Source: Cyclobacteriaceae bacterium (GTDB taxonomy: Bacteria; Bacteroidota; Bacteroidia; Cytophagales; Cyclobacteriaceae). From it: DNA of 64,000 nt. The notes beneath the pieces were generated by a model that did not search any database, had not been told where the DNA came from, and saw only the letters and a list, made by a program, of their open reading frames with translations. The DNA is taken from positions 1 to 64,000 of the forward strand of contig CATQIH010000046.1 in NCBI GenBank assembly GCA_958296015.1, written 5' to 3'. Below, piece by piece: positions 50,392 through 59,735 of the stretch (position 1 is its first letter; the number at the start of each line of letters is the position of its first letter). The position numbers and the translations under genes were made by a program.

Positions 50392-50818
50392 GCTCTTTAA
50401 GAACTACTACTCTATACCATGATCGCCGTGGTGGGTCTTGTGACCCATCACAAACCGTGATCGTACAGGAAAGAGTCCCCAACTTGTCTGCGGGTCTTGT
50501 GATCTGTAGAGGCGTTATTTGTGTAAATACTCTAGGTAGCACGGTCTGTACAGGATGCTGAGAAGAAGTTTGTGGAGACACAAACCCCGGAATTAGCAGT
50601 CGCCACCGCCCACGGCCCGGTGTATGTCATCCCGTTAGGGATCTTTCCCATATTTGTAAAAAGAGTCCCTAAATTGCTGCACGCTGTTCAAGGGAAACCA
50701 ACACGGCTTAGGAAAGACTCCTACGGAGTGACTTAATGTGAAGCATATAAAACAACCGAAGTAGCAACTGCTAGTTGGAACAACTAAAAAGCGTATTATT
50801 TTACTTTTCTATGACTCC
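50392..50818. other. Gene-free region with stem-loops after dnaB
   Basis: 427 bases. GTGGTGGGTC (50428-50437) pairs with GACCCATCAC (50442-50451) around TTGT with one G-T pair, without a T-tract; it may end dnaB transcription. GGGTCTTGTGA recurs near 50480-50500. A longer inverted pair, TTAGGGATCTTT and AAAAGAGTCCCTAA, is found near 50635-50675. No coding frame. Confidence 0.55.
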
Positions 50819-51546
50819 TCACATTTTTGATTTGTAATCTATCCATTTCAGCAACAATCTGTTCATAAAATCATTAGCTGCACTTTTCTTCATTAGAGAA
50901 GATGGAGCAGGAAACTTTCTACCGTGACGACACTCATCACCAATAGCTGAATAGCTATTAGCCATATGTCTAAATTGATTAATTTCATCTTTGGTGGCCC
51001 AACCTAAGTCAATGATTCTACTATCAATTGCTCTATCAACAAGATCATAACCTATTATTTCATAGATTACATAAAGATCGCTCCAGTTTACATTCGCTTT
51101 ATTCTTGATTTTGAACGCACGTTTTATGTCTCCATCTTTTGATATTACATCAAATCTATTTGTAGACTTACCTACAATTTTAGCAGTTACTATTTTTTTG
51201 TCTTTTTCAACTGCATATCCTATCCATGGACCTCCACTTGAACTATGGTTTGGGTTTTAAATGTACCAAACCCATCTATGTCACCATTTGGATGGATACG
51301 CGAAGCGGAACCGATTTGAATCTGACCATAACCCAAAGCCTTTAGGTAGCCGAAATATGGATTGATGTTATCTGAAGTATATTTCACAAGTGTCTCGCAA
51401 TTATCCGATTCTAAACCATTTTCTATTTTAAGGTAATAGGTGTCATTATCCTCTATCACTTCAAATGAAGTCTCGCTATCCTCTAAGTCTTTCTTCAGAA
51501 GAAGGATTCCTCCTTTGTTTCCTTTTAAGTCAATCTTCCAAAACAT
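50819..51546 (-). pseudogene. AT-rich hypothetical protein, frameshifted once
   Basis: The first frame (from 51546, MFWKIDLKGNKGGILLLKKD) runs 108 codons through YLKALGYGQIQIGSASRIHP and stops at 51220. A second frame of about 135 codons continues from roughly 51235 to TGA 50819: GGPWIGYAVEKDKKIVTAKI, VNWSDLYVIYEIIGYDLVDR, SRIIDLGWATKDEINQFRHM, GDECRHGRKFPAPSSLMKKS. The second part has no start codon of its own, and its sense is clear, so one gene of about 243 residues has lost its frame near 51222-51240. I do not recognise it. Low GC relative to dnaB and the next gene suggests acquisition. Confidence 0.7.
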
Positions 51547-51697
51547 ATGAGATTATTTATACTTTTAATATATATTTTATACAAGCACTCTACTTTGAAA
51601 GTTCAAGATTTCACTGTTATTATTCCTTAGAAAAATTTGCCATAAAACTAGGCTGGATACAATATGTAACAATCTGCAACTTTTATCATACCATTTA

Positions 51698-52444
51698 TCA
51701 TTCAGGAAAGGCAAAGACTGCATCTTTGATCTTCTTGTTCAGGGTGATCTTCTTAAAAATGATCTTGTTCACCGTTTGCCCGGCTATTTTGCTTTCTATG
51801 GCAAAGGGCATGATCAGCCTACCATCGGTTTTCTGGTAATTGGCCAGGTAAGTCAGCGATTCCTGTCCGGAGGGAGTGGTGGTTTTGATGAGGATAGGAA
51901 AGTAACTCGCAGCATCAAAATAATGGAACTCTGTGAGATCAGCCTTATCATTGTTCTTGTTCTTCTCCAGTTTCAGCACATACGTTTTTACGCTATCCAC
52001 TTCTGCTGTGCCAACATATGACACCTCATGTCCTTTTTGCTGGTAGTTGATGAAGGCATCCTGAAACTCAGCATTGGCCGCCACCTCGCGGGCCACGGTT
52101 TCAGGCAGCTGGCGCGGAGCGTCCCCTCCGATCATTGGGTTGAGCGTCCAGGCAGTTGTGCCATCGTATGCCTGCGGAATGATCTCGTGCCCGCTGATGT
52201 TCACCACCAACTTGATCTTATCGGGTGCCTTTTTATAGATAACAAATCCAAAACTACCCTGTGGCGAAGGGTAAACCCCCTGCATGATCATCGTCTTCAG
52301 ATTTTTCCAGGCTTTGAGGCCGCCGGTATTTTTATAATAATGCGTCAGCACTTCTTCTACACTCTGCGCATGTGCCACCGACACAACCAAGCATAGCATC
52401 CAGATCAAACAAATACTTCCGGTCTTTATAACATTGATGTTCAT
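51698..52444 (-). CDS. Periplasmic LolA-like lipoprotein-carrier fold protein
   Basis: 248 residues from ATG 52444 with signal peptide (GSICLIWMLCLVVSVAHAQS). The body reads VLTHYYKNTGGLKAWKNLKT, GSFGFVIYKKAPDKIKLVVN, GHEIIPQAYDGTTAWTLNPM, and LRLIMPFAIESKIAGQTVNK-like strands near the end, the half-barrel pattern of LolA/LppX and outer-membrane lipoprotein-sorting families common in Bacteroidota. Role inferred: carrying a hydrophobic ligand in the periplasm. Divergent from pdxH, whose start is 97 bases away. Confidence 0.72.
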   Translation of the reverse strand: MNINVIKTGSICLIWMLCLVVSVAHAQSVEEVLTHYYKNTGGLKAWKNLKTMIMQGVYPSPQGSFGFVIYKKAPDKIKLVVNISGHEIIPQAYDGTTAWTLNPMIGGDAPRQLPETVAREVAANAEFQDAFINYQQKGHEVSYVGTAEVDSVKTYVLKLEKNKNNDKADLTEFHYFDAASYFPILIKTTTPSGQESLTYLANYQKTDGRLIMPFAIESKIAGQTVNKIIFKKITLNKKIKDAVFAFPE

Positions 52445-52540
52445 ATTCGGGATATAATGTAACAGTAATCTACCAGAACCCAAACACACCCACGCATAAT
52501 TCGTAACATCTTGTATCATTCATTTTACACTTCCTTTTCT

Positions 52541-53185
52541 ATGGACGATTCTATCGCTGGTATGCGTAAAGAATACAAGCTGCGCACGCTGACAACCGCA
52601 GAAGTATACCCCGATCCTATGCAGCAATTTGAACAGTGGTTTGCCGAAGCCCGGCAGGCAAAGCTTACAGAACCCAATGCCATGACACTATCTACGGTAT
52701 CAGCGGAAGGCAGGCCGTCGGCCAGGATTGTACTGCTCAAAGGCATAGAGCACGATGCTTTTGTGTTTTACACCAATTACACAAGCCGCAAGGGCCATGA
52801 AATAGCCACCGATGCCTGGGTAGCCCTCACTTTCTTCTGGGAAGCACTAGAGCGGCAGGTACGCATAGAAGGCCGTGCCATGCGCATCAGCGAAGAAAGG
52901 TCTACCAAATATTTTCATAGCCGTCCGAGAGGTAGCCAGCTGGGTGCCTGGGTATCGCCACAAAGTCAGGAAATTGCAGACCGCAGCGTGCTGGATGAAC
53001 GACTGGCAAGCTACACTGCGCAGTTTGAAGGCCAGCAGATCCCCAAACCCCCACACTGGGGCGGCTACGAAGTAAGGCCCGACAGCGTAGAATTCTGGCA
53101 AGGCCAGCCCAGCCGCCTGCACGACCGTGTACGCTACACGCTGGAAGATGATCAGCACTGGAAAATCGCAAGATTAGCTCCCTGA
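52541..53185 (+). CDS. pdxH: Pyridoxamine 5'-phosphate oxidase
   Basis: 214 residues from ATG 52541. FMN enzyme making pyridoxal phosphate, last step of B6 synthesis and salvage. Typical features are all present: MRKEYKLRTLTTAEVYPDPM, AMTLSTVSAEGRPSARIVLL, FYTNYTSRKGHEI, SRPRGSQLGAWVSPQSQEI, PPHWGGYEVRPDSVEFWQGQ, and the terminal RYTLEDDQHWKIARLAP. Standalone; a frame upstream to 52511 is not needed. Confidence 0.95.
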   Translation: MDDSIAGMRKEYKLRTLTTAEVYPDPMQQFEQWFAEARQAKLTEPNAMTLSTVSAEGRPSARIVLLKGIEHDAFVFYTNYTSRKGHEIATDAWVALTFFWEALERQVRIEGRAMRISEERSTKYFHSRPRGSQLGAWVSPQSQEIADRSVLDERLASYTAQFEGQQIPKPPHWGGYEVRPDSVEFWQGQPSRLHDRVRYTLEDDQHWKIARLAP

Positions 53186-53296
53186 TGGGAATACGGCTTG
53201 CTTCGTACTTGGTCATACGCGATGCTTGCTATTCAATTAATACTCTATTAGATAATGCTTTTGTTGGGCTAAGCTCTAACAACCAAGTGCATGGGT

Positions 53297-55024
53297 TTAA
53301 TGATCGTATTGCGATATTCTCCATACAGAGGAAGCATAATTTGCCATAGTTTCCTGCCTTCTTTCTATCGTATTGGGTGTCCAGTCATTTTGTTGTATTT
53401 GTTGAGAAAGTTTATACTGACTGGTTTTATATATCTTCTTCTTTTCCTCAAAGGGTAAAACCTCACATTGTCTGTTTTTATCTTCTTCAAGCAATGTGTA
53501 GTTTCCTAACCTATAGACAACAGAATCATAAACTGCCCTCGGAAAATTATCTATATAGTTTTCACTTCCATTTTCAGGCAATATATGCTCAATTGTAGCC
53601 GGGTTTTCTTCAAAATCATAATTTGACTGACTAAGATGGTTTTCAATACCGAAAAGAATATACCGCACAAGCTTTTTTCCCCTTCTCGTACTTATAGCTT
53701 TGGTCGTAAAGTCATTCTTGAAATCAGCGTCGTTTGGATATAAAGGCTTAACTAAATTTGCAATTTGCTGCATACTTACGGCCTCATGGTTGCTTACGGC
53801 AATGGCTGCTTTGTTGTAAATATCTTCTTTTAAATTAGTATGTAGCCTGGCAATTACTGTATATCTAAAGGTAACTATACTTACCAATCTTAGAACTTTA
53901 GCAAAATCCTCTTCAGGCAAATTGTTATATGCAGCAATCAATAAAGGAAAAGCTTGTTTTTCTCTAAACAGTCCCAATTCACGGATGCGCAATTTGACTT
54001 CACGGTTCCCTCCCCAGAAAGTATCTGAATAATTGGACAATGCGTTATATAGTAATGCATTTTCTTCTAAAGAATCGAGTAAAATAATGACTTCCGGCGA
54101 AGACATAATAGCATCCTTTATTCCACGAAACAGATATTCCTGACGTATTAATTTATTTTTAGATATCCAATAATGCCGAAGGAAAGCAGGGAAATTGTCA
54201 AGGCCAATGGAATCTACAATCTTTTTCCATTTATCTTTGACATGTGGTAAATCAACCTCAGTCGCCACTGAAAACAGATAGTTCTTCAAAAGGTCTGTAA
54301 CGGTTAGTCCGACTCCCCTAGAATTAAGTATCTCGAATACAGTGTAAGCACTAAGTTCATCCTCAACTACTATTTGGATAAACATGAGCCTTTCAGCAAT
54401 TAACTTGTTTAAAAAATTGGTAACCTTTTCACCATTGGGTGGCATCGCCTGGCGACCCGGTCCGCCTTTCTCATTTTGAAAGTATTGTAAAAGCCTATCC
54501 ACATAGAAATTATAGGCTTGCCAAAGTAGTTTATCGGAATCTTTAAGTGTATTTACATTATTTGGGGGACGAAATACTAAAAGATTTGACTGAAAGAAAC
54601 TGTTATTATTTTCATTTAACTTTAGCTTGGAAGAATAAGTAAGCGAACCAGGATCTTTATCGCCAATAAATTTTCTTTGCAATAGCTCTATTCGTTGTTG
54701 ATTGTCTTCTTTATCAATGTCAGCTTCAATTAATTTTTGCAGTTGATGGATGGTGGCAAGCACAACAAGTGTTAGCGTTGAAAATCTTTGCTGTCCGTCA
54801 ATTACATGATATTTTTTGTCTCCCATGTTTTGTAGCACTACTGATCCCATATAGTGTACTCCGCCTGTTTCCTGTATAGCCATAATATCATTCCAAAGGT
54901 CTTCCCATTGGTCTTGTTTCCACAAATAATCCCGTTGGTATGGAGGAACCGTATAGGTCTTGCCATTACCAATGATATCACTCAGGCTTACAGTACTGGT
55001 GTCTAATAAATTGTTTACCGCCAT
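53297..55024 (-). CDS. DUF262/DUF1524 protein, GmrSD-like nuclease
   Basis: 575 residues. N-terminal DUF262 ParB-like nucleotidase: TYTVPPYQRDYLWKQDQWED, then YHVIDGQQRFSTLTLVVLAT (DGQQR motif). C-terminal DUF1524 HNH-like nuclease: ATIEHILPENGSENYIDNFP, then YRLGNYTLLEEDKNR. This is the one-polypeptide form of GmrSD, the type IV restriction system that uses nucleotide hydrolysis to cut modified phage DNA; other members have other defence roles. No modification gene accompanies it, as expected for type IV. Low GC against its neighbours suggests lateral transfer. It stands alone between pdxH and a repeat-rich gap. Confidence 0.9.
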   Translation of the reverse strand: MAVNNLLDTSTVSLSDIIGNGKTYTVPPYQRDYLWKQDQWEDLWNDIMAIQETGGVHYMGSVVLQNMGDKKYHVIDGQQRFSTLTLVVLATIHQLQKLIEADIDKEDNQQRIELLQRKFIGDKDPGSLTYSSKLKLNENNNSFFQSNLLVFRPPNNVNTLKDSDKLLWQAYNFYVDRLLQYFQNEKGGPGRQAMPPNGEKVTNFLNKLIAERLMFIQIVVEDELSAYTVFEILNSRGVGLTVTDLLKNYLFSVATEVDLPHVKDKWKKIVDSIGLDNFPAFLRHYWISKNKLIRQEYLFRGIKDAIMSSPEVIILLDSLEENALLYNALSNYSDTFWGGNREVKLRIRELGLFREKQAFPLLIAAYNNLPEEDFAKVLRLVSIVTFRYTVIARLHTNLKEDIYNKAAIAVSNHEAVSMQQIANLVKPLYPNDADFKNDFTTKAISTRRGKKLVRYILFGIENHLSQSNYDFEENPATIEHILPENGSENYIDNFPRAVYDSVVYRLGNYTLLEEDKNRQCEVLPFEEKKKIYKTSQYKLSQQIQQNDWTPNTIERRQETMANYASSVWRISQYDH

Positions 55025-55179
55025 AATCTTGTAAAACTAAACTTTCCTTTATTTGGTGACCTTATACGCAACAATTGTATATCACAAAATACAGAGATAT
55101 ACCCCCTTATACAAGGGATTATCCTTATCCTGTTTTATAAGTTTTCTGTAATCCAGTGTTTTACGTCCCCTCTAGCTTT

Positions 55180-55249
55180 AGTCCGAGACGCGTAGTCCGA
55201 GACGCGTAGTCCGAGACGCGTAGTCCGAGACGCGTAGTCCGAGACGCGT
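55180..55249. repeat. 14-bp tandem array, five copies
   Basis: Five identical copies of AGTCCGAGACGCGT. The copies show no substitutions, so the array is recent or under constant turnover. Confidence 0.92.
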
Positions 55250-55384
55250 GTCGCCGGGCGGCGTTCCGATGGAGCTTTGTAAATACTATCAAGCCTTAGG
55301 CTTGGCATTATTGTAAGACTTCGGTCACAGACTGCACGTCCCGGACTACGTGTCTCGGACCGAAGCCAGGGTTGGACTGGTGTA

Positions 55385-55452
55385 CCGGCGACCGACTTCC
55401 CGGCGACCGGCTTCCCGGCGACCGGCTTCCCGGCGACCGGCTTCCCGGCGAG
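55385..55452. repeat. 15-bp tandem array, four and a half copies
   Basis: Units of CCGGCGACCGGCTTC from 55385 (first copy with ACTTC) to 55444 plus a partial copy. The core CCGGCGACCGG is like the CCGGTGGCCGG of the gpmI insert. Confidence 0.92.
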
Positions 55453-55644
55453 GACAATGAACTTATATTTCTGATTATACGGCGGATACAGGGCTTTATT
55501 CTGAAAAAGACATGAAACAGGATAAGGTGATTATCTTAAGTCTTTGTCCGATGACGCAAAGATTGAATGTCTCTATAAAAGCATGTGGAACATCATACAG
55601 TGTAAAAATACATACCATTCACTACAACGTTTTCAACCACAACA

Positions 55645-56520
55645 CTACCAATACTGGATATCACATCTTCTGATCTCGTGAAAATAGGGAGTGCCTTTGT
55701 TGATCATCTCTTCCTGTAGCAGGTTGCCTTCCGCATCATACAGCAACATATTCTGATGGAGTAGCTGCCCCTGGCGGAACGTTTCTATCGTTAGCTGGCG
55801 ATCATCCGGCCCGTAATGATACATAGCTTCTGTATGAACGCCTTTTCTCTCATCCAGGATGCTCGCACTGGTTAGCCGATGCTGGCTGTCGTAGCCAAAC
55901 TGCTCGGTCAGCGTATAGGATTTGTCCTGGTAGCTGGTGATTAGCTGAGAGAGTGTTCCGGCAGGATTGTAGCTATACGTCACTTTTTTCTGCAACTGTT
56001 CGTTTCTGCCAAAAAACTCTTCCATGAGCAGCAGCCCCTGATGATTGTAGGTAGCAAAACGCTTATAAACAACCTGATAGTCTGTATTGCTTTTGATCTC
56101 GGACACTACCTGGTTATTCTTATTAAACCAGTAGACTTCATACCCCAGAATCTCGCCGTATTCGGAGTTGATCACCACTTTCTCGAAATGCTCTTTCCTG
56201 TCAAAGTAATGCTCTTTGATGAGTTTGGATTCGTCTGCCGCGGTCACTTCTGTCTGGATGAGTTCTCCGGCCTCGTCATAAAAACAATCTGTTCGATTAA
56301 TCAACCGGCCATCAGCCTCAAAGCTTGCTTTTTCTATCAGTCCCCCTTTCCTGTTGTACTTGCAAAGTGTTTTGTGCAGTATCTCTCCATTGGCATAAAA
56401 AACTTTTTCAAGCACCGGCAACCCAGCCCTATTAAACTTTTCCATCCGGCTGACATACTGCTGACTCACCTTCCCGTCTGGCTCTAATATCGTTGTAGAA
56501 GTTATTCTGCTCTTCATCAT
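55645..56520 (-). CDS. YD/MORN-like repeat protein of unknown role
   Basis: 291 residues made of repeating short segments of the kind YDEAGELIQTEVTAADES, YNHQGLLLMEEFFGRN, YDSQHRLTSASILDE and YDAEGNLLQEEMINKG, that is, Tyr-x-x-x-Gly/Arg-x-Leu followed by polar residues about every 25-35 residues. This is the beta-solenoid pattern of RHS/YD repeats, here in a short protein without toxin domain or signal peptide. The function is not recognised. It is downstream of the TonB receptor on the same strand with a 97-bp gap that contains a dispersed repeat (near 56560), so co-transcription is uncertain. Confidence 0.65.
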   Translation of the reverse strand: MMKSRITSTTILEPDGKVSQQYVSRMEKFNRAGLPVLEKVFYANGEILHKTLCKYNRKGGLIEKASFEADGRLINRTDCFYDEAGELIQTEVTAADESKLIKEHYFDRKEHFEKVVINSEYGEILGYEVYWFNKNNQVVSEIKSNTDYQVVYKRFATYNHQGLLLMEEFFGRNEQLQKKVTYSYNPAGTLSQLITSYQDKSYTLTEQFGYDSQHRLTSASILDERKGVHTEAMYHYGPDDRQLTIETFRQGQLLHQNMLLYDAEGNLLQEEMINKGTPYFHEIRRCDIQYW

Positions 56521-56617
56521 TCATGCATCTGTTGACAGAGGTTCTATATTTTCAGTTCAGGGTTCACGGTTCTATGTTCACAGTTCAAAAGCTTCTGTCT
56601 TCCAACTCCCGTCTCCA

Positions 56618-59017
56618 TTAATACCTCACCGTCACTTTCAGGTTGAAGAAACGGGCAGAGAGCCGGTTGGGTACGGCATATTGTTGGCCGTAGACATCAC
56701 TAATCCAGGTGTAAGAGATAATATTGTCGGCACCCAGTGCGTTCAGCATCTCTACTCCCAGCCACAGAGAACGCAAGAATGAATTTTCTTCGGTCTTGTC
56801 TTCCCGGAAAAGCAACTGTTTGGAAAAGCCCAGGTCTACCCGCTTGTAATCAGCACCAGGTATGTAATTGCGCTTCCGTTGCTGCTCGGGAGGCCAGAAC
56901 GGTAGCCCGGTGCCATACAGCAGGCTCAGATAAAACCGCGAAGAAGGATCGTTGGGCAGATGGTCCTGGAAGAATATGCCTAGGTTAATCAGCTGGTCGG
57001 TAGGCCGTCGAATATAGCCTCGTCCATCTCCTTCCACATTTTCCCGCGTCCTTAATATACCCAGGCTAAACCACGATTCCGCCCCCGGTATAAACTCCCC
57101 GCTGATTCTGAAATCAGCCCCTGCGGCATAAGCAACGGCATTGTTGTTGGCAAAATAGCGTATGCGCACATTGTCTACATCGTAGGGAATGACGTTATAC
57201 ATATACTTATAATACAGTTCGGACAGGAAAGAGAATTCGCGGCCAAACATCTCAAAGCGGTAGTCCGTACCGGCAATGATATGCGCAGACGACTGTGCTT
57301 TGATGTTCAGGTTCAGGTTACCGTTGGGATCGCGCAGCTCGCGGTAAAAAGGTGGCTGCTGATAAAGCCCTGTTGCCAGCCGGAAAACCACATCCCGTAG
57401 TCCTCTAGGCTTAAAAGCATACTGCACCCTGGGGCTGATGAGCCACTGCCCGTTCACCGACCAGTAGTTGGTACGCACACCCACGGTGAGCGTGTGTGCA
57501 TCGGAGGGTTCGAAGGTATTCTGGGCAAAAGCAAAAAACCGGTGCGAGTTGAGTTCCAGTTGACTAATAATACTGCTGTGGATGGTAGCATACCCCGCCG
57601 AATCGCTGAAGTCATACTGCTTCAAGCGGTCGTTGATCAGTTCGCGGCTATAGCCTGCACCAAATTCCAGGGTATTGTTTTTGTTGAAGGCAAACGCGGT
57701 GCGACTCTCGGCATTGAAGATATTGGCCAGCAGCTTATTGCGGGCATATTCGTAGTTTTGTCCGATGCCCAGCACCAGACTTTCCTGCTGCGGCACCTGC
57801 CTACCATCCTCGCCTAACGCCACTTCCGACAGGCGGTAAGCCCCCCAGAGTTCATAGTACTCACGCTCCTGCGTATTTACCCACGAGCCGATCAGTTTGG
57901 TGCTCAGACGGTTATTGAAGCGGTGCGTCAGCTTTACGCCCTGCTGAAAAGTGCGGTATTTCAGGGTTTCCTGTCCATCATAATATACATTCAGTCTGAA
58001 AGCCTGCTGTAAGGTGCCAAAGGTAGTCTCCCGGCTTTCCGGCTCTACAAAATACCTGTTGCTGGCAAAAGCAGTGAGCAAGCCCAATGATGTTTTGTGC
58101 TGGTTTGGGTTACCATCCAGGTCAATGTTGATGTATGACTGTACATCTGTGAAACGGGGCAGGTAGTTGCCGTTTACTTCAAATGTATTAAACAGGTACC
58201 GGGCACTTTTCAGACGTGCTCCGAAAAGGTAAGTGATCTTCTGGTTTTTTGTAGCACCTTCCAGATGCGCCGCACCACCCAGCAGACTGCCCGACAGCGC
58301 AGCTTTTGTCTGTTTGGGTTCTTTGTAGGTCACGTTCAGGCTGGAAGACAGCTTATCGCCATACTTGGCCTGCCAGCCACCAGCAGAGAAAAGCACAGAA
58401 GCCACCATATCCGGATTGATAAAGCTTAGCCCTTCCTGCTGCCCCGACCGCACCAGAAACGGGCGATACACCGGAATGTCGTTGACGTACACCAGATTTT
58501 CGTCATAGTTGCCACCACGCACAGAATAGGAAGATGATAGTTCGTTGTTGCTCGTCACGCCGGGCAGTGTCACCAGTATTCTTGTGAAATCATTGAAAGG
58601 CGACGGGATGGCCTGTGCAGTTTGCGGATCTATTTTGGTCAGCCCGGCCTCTCTTCTTTCCGGTAAATCCTGCTGGCCTGATATCTCCACCTGCTCCAGC
58701 ATTTTGACCGATGGGGTAAGCATAAAATTCTGCTCGAGCGTATCTCCTGCTGCCAAACGGATCTGTACACTGAGCGACTCGTACTCCACATGCCGAAGTA
58801 GTAATGTGTATGCTCCGGGGGCAAGTTGCAGCCGGTACATTCCCTGCTGATCGGTGCTGGTGCCTTTGGCACTGCCACTGACCAGCACTGATACGTCGGA
58901 AATAGCCTGCGAAGTGCTGTCGATGACTACTCCACGTATGACAGCCTGCTGGGCAACAACAGCCGGTAGGGCTATCAAATGGAAAAATACACATAACAAA
59001 GCAGGCTTCAGCGGCAT
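56618..59017 (-). CDS. TonB-dependent outer-membrane receptor
   Basis: 799 residues. Signal peptide (CVFFHLIALPAVVAQQ), CarboxypepD_reg-like domain (AVIRGVVIDSTSQAISDVSV; LLLRHVEYESLSVQIRL), plug (SYSVRGGNYDENLVYVNDIP; SAGGWQAKYGDKLSSSLNV) and a barrel ending ARFFNLKVTVRY. The DUF4480-like group of single receptors without SusD is meant. The ligand is unknown. It starts 13 bases after the stop of rpe, so the two share an operon. Confidence 0.9.
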   Translation of the reverse strand: MPLKPALLCVFFHLIALPAVVAQQAVIRGVVIDSTSQAISDVSVLVSGSAKGTSTDQQGMYRLQLAPGAYTLLLRHVEYESLSVQIRLAAGDTLEQNFMLTPSVKMLEQVEISGQQDLPERREAGLTKIDPQTAQAIPSPFNDFTRILVTLPGVTSNNELSSSYSVRGGNYDENLVYVNDIPVYRPFLVRSGQQEGLSFINPDMVASVLFSAGGWQAKYGDKLSSSLNVTYKEPKQTKAALSGSLLGGAAHLEGATKNQKITYLFGARLKSARYLFNTFEVNGNYLPRFTDVQSYINIDLDGNPNQHKTSLGLLTAFASNRYFVEPESRETTFGTLQQAFRLNVYYDGQETLKYRTFQQGVKLTHRFNNRLSTKLIGSWVNTQEREYYELWGAYRLSEVALGEDGRQVPQQESLVLGIGQNYEYARNKLLANIFNAESRTAFAFNKNNTLEFGAGYSRELINDRLKQYDFSDSAGYATIHSSIISQLELNSHRFFAFAQNTFEPSDAHTLTVGVRTNYWSVNGQWLISPRVQYAFKPRGLRDVVFRLATGLYQQPPFYRELRDPNGNLNLNIKAQSSAHIIAGTDYRFEMFGREFSFLSELYYKYMYNVIPYDVDNVRIRYFANNNAVAYAAGADFRISGEFIPGAESWFSLGILRTRENVEGDGRGYIRRPTDQLINLGIFFQDHLPNDPSSRFYLSLLYGTGLPFWPPEQQRKRNYIPGADYKRVDLGFSKQLLFREDKTEENSFLRSLWLGVEMLNALGADNIISYTWISDVYGQQYAVPNRLSARFFNLKVTVRY

Positions 59018-59030
59018 GAATGGTGCAGGC

Positions 59031-59690
59031 TTAGGTTCGTTTTGGTTTTTTCAACTGGGCAATGACTGTTTCGGGATCGTCTGCTTTAAATACAAAGCTA
59101 CCCGCTACCAGCACATCGGCACCGGCCTCCAGCAGCTGGTAGGCATTCTGGCTGGTCACTCCGCCGTCAATTTCTATCAGCGTATCAGCTTGCTCCTGTG
59201 CTATGAGTTGTTTGAGCTGCCTGACCTTATGGTAGGTACGCTCAATAAACGATTGCCCTCCAAATCCCGGATTCACCGACATCACCAGCACAGTATCCGC
59301 AATACCGATGATATCTTCCAACAGCACTACAGGTGTATGTGGATTGATGGCTACCCCTGCTTTGCAACCCGACTGCCTGATCAGATTCAAGGTACGGTTC
59401 AGGTGCGTGCAGGCTTCGTAGTGTACAATGATACGGTCGGCACCCGCTTGCTGAAAGTCTTCTATGTACCTGTCGGGGTCCACGATCATCAGGTGTACAT
59501 CCAGTGGCTTTTCTGCATGTTGTTTGATCGCCTTGCAAACGGGCATTCCAAAGGAGATATTGGGCACAAAAACTCCATCCATCACATCCACGTGAATCCA
59601 GTCGGCCTGGCTGCGGTTGAGCATTTCCACTTCTTTTTGCAGATTGGCAAAGTCGCTGGCCAATACTGAGGGAGCAACAATAGATTGCAT
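59031..59690 (-). CDS. rpe: Ribulose-phosphate 3-epimerase
   Basis: 219 residues, TIM barrel. It interconverts ribulose-5-phosphate and xylulose-5-phosphate. Motifs: VAPSVLASDFANLQKEVEML, WIHVDVMDGVFVPNISFGMP (metal Asp), PLDVHLMIVDPDRYIEDF (His), VLVMSVNPGFGGQSF, and IEIDGGVTSQNAYQLLEAGA. Complete; the ATG at 59690 gives the usual N-terminus MQSIVAPSVLA. Confidence 0.95.
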   Translation of the reverse strand: MQSIVAPSVLASDFANLQKEVEMLNRSQADWIHVDVMDGVFVPNISFGMPVCKAIKQHAEKPLDVHLMIVDPDRYIEDFQQAGADRIIVHYEACTHLNRTLNLIRQSGCKAGVAINPHTPVVLLEDIIGIADTVLVMSVNPGFGGQSFIERTYHKVRQLKQLIAQEQADTLIEIDGGVTSQNAYQLLEAGADVLVAGSFVFKADDPETVIAQLKKPKRT

Positions 59691-59735
59691 AGCTTATACT
59701 TTAGTGATGAACTAACAAAGCTAAGGAATTATCCT

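Larger units (their letters stand above)
55025..55644. other. Repeat-rich gap upstream of the DUF262 gene
   Basis: 620 bases with no gene. It contains the 14-bp array (55180-55249), AAGCCTTAGGCTT (55291-55303), an inverted pair CTTCGGTC 55319-55326 with 55358-55365, and the 15-bp array (55385-55452). It is the densest repeat site of the window. Confidence 0.6.
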
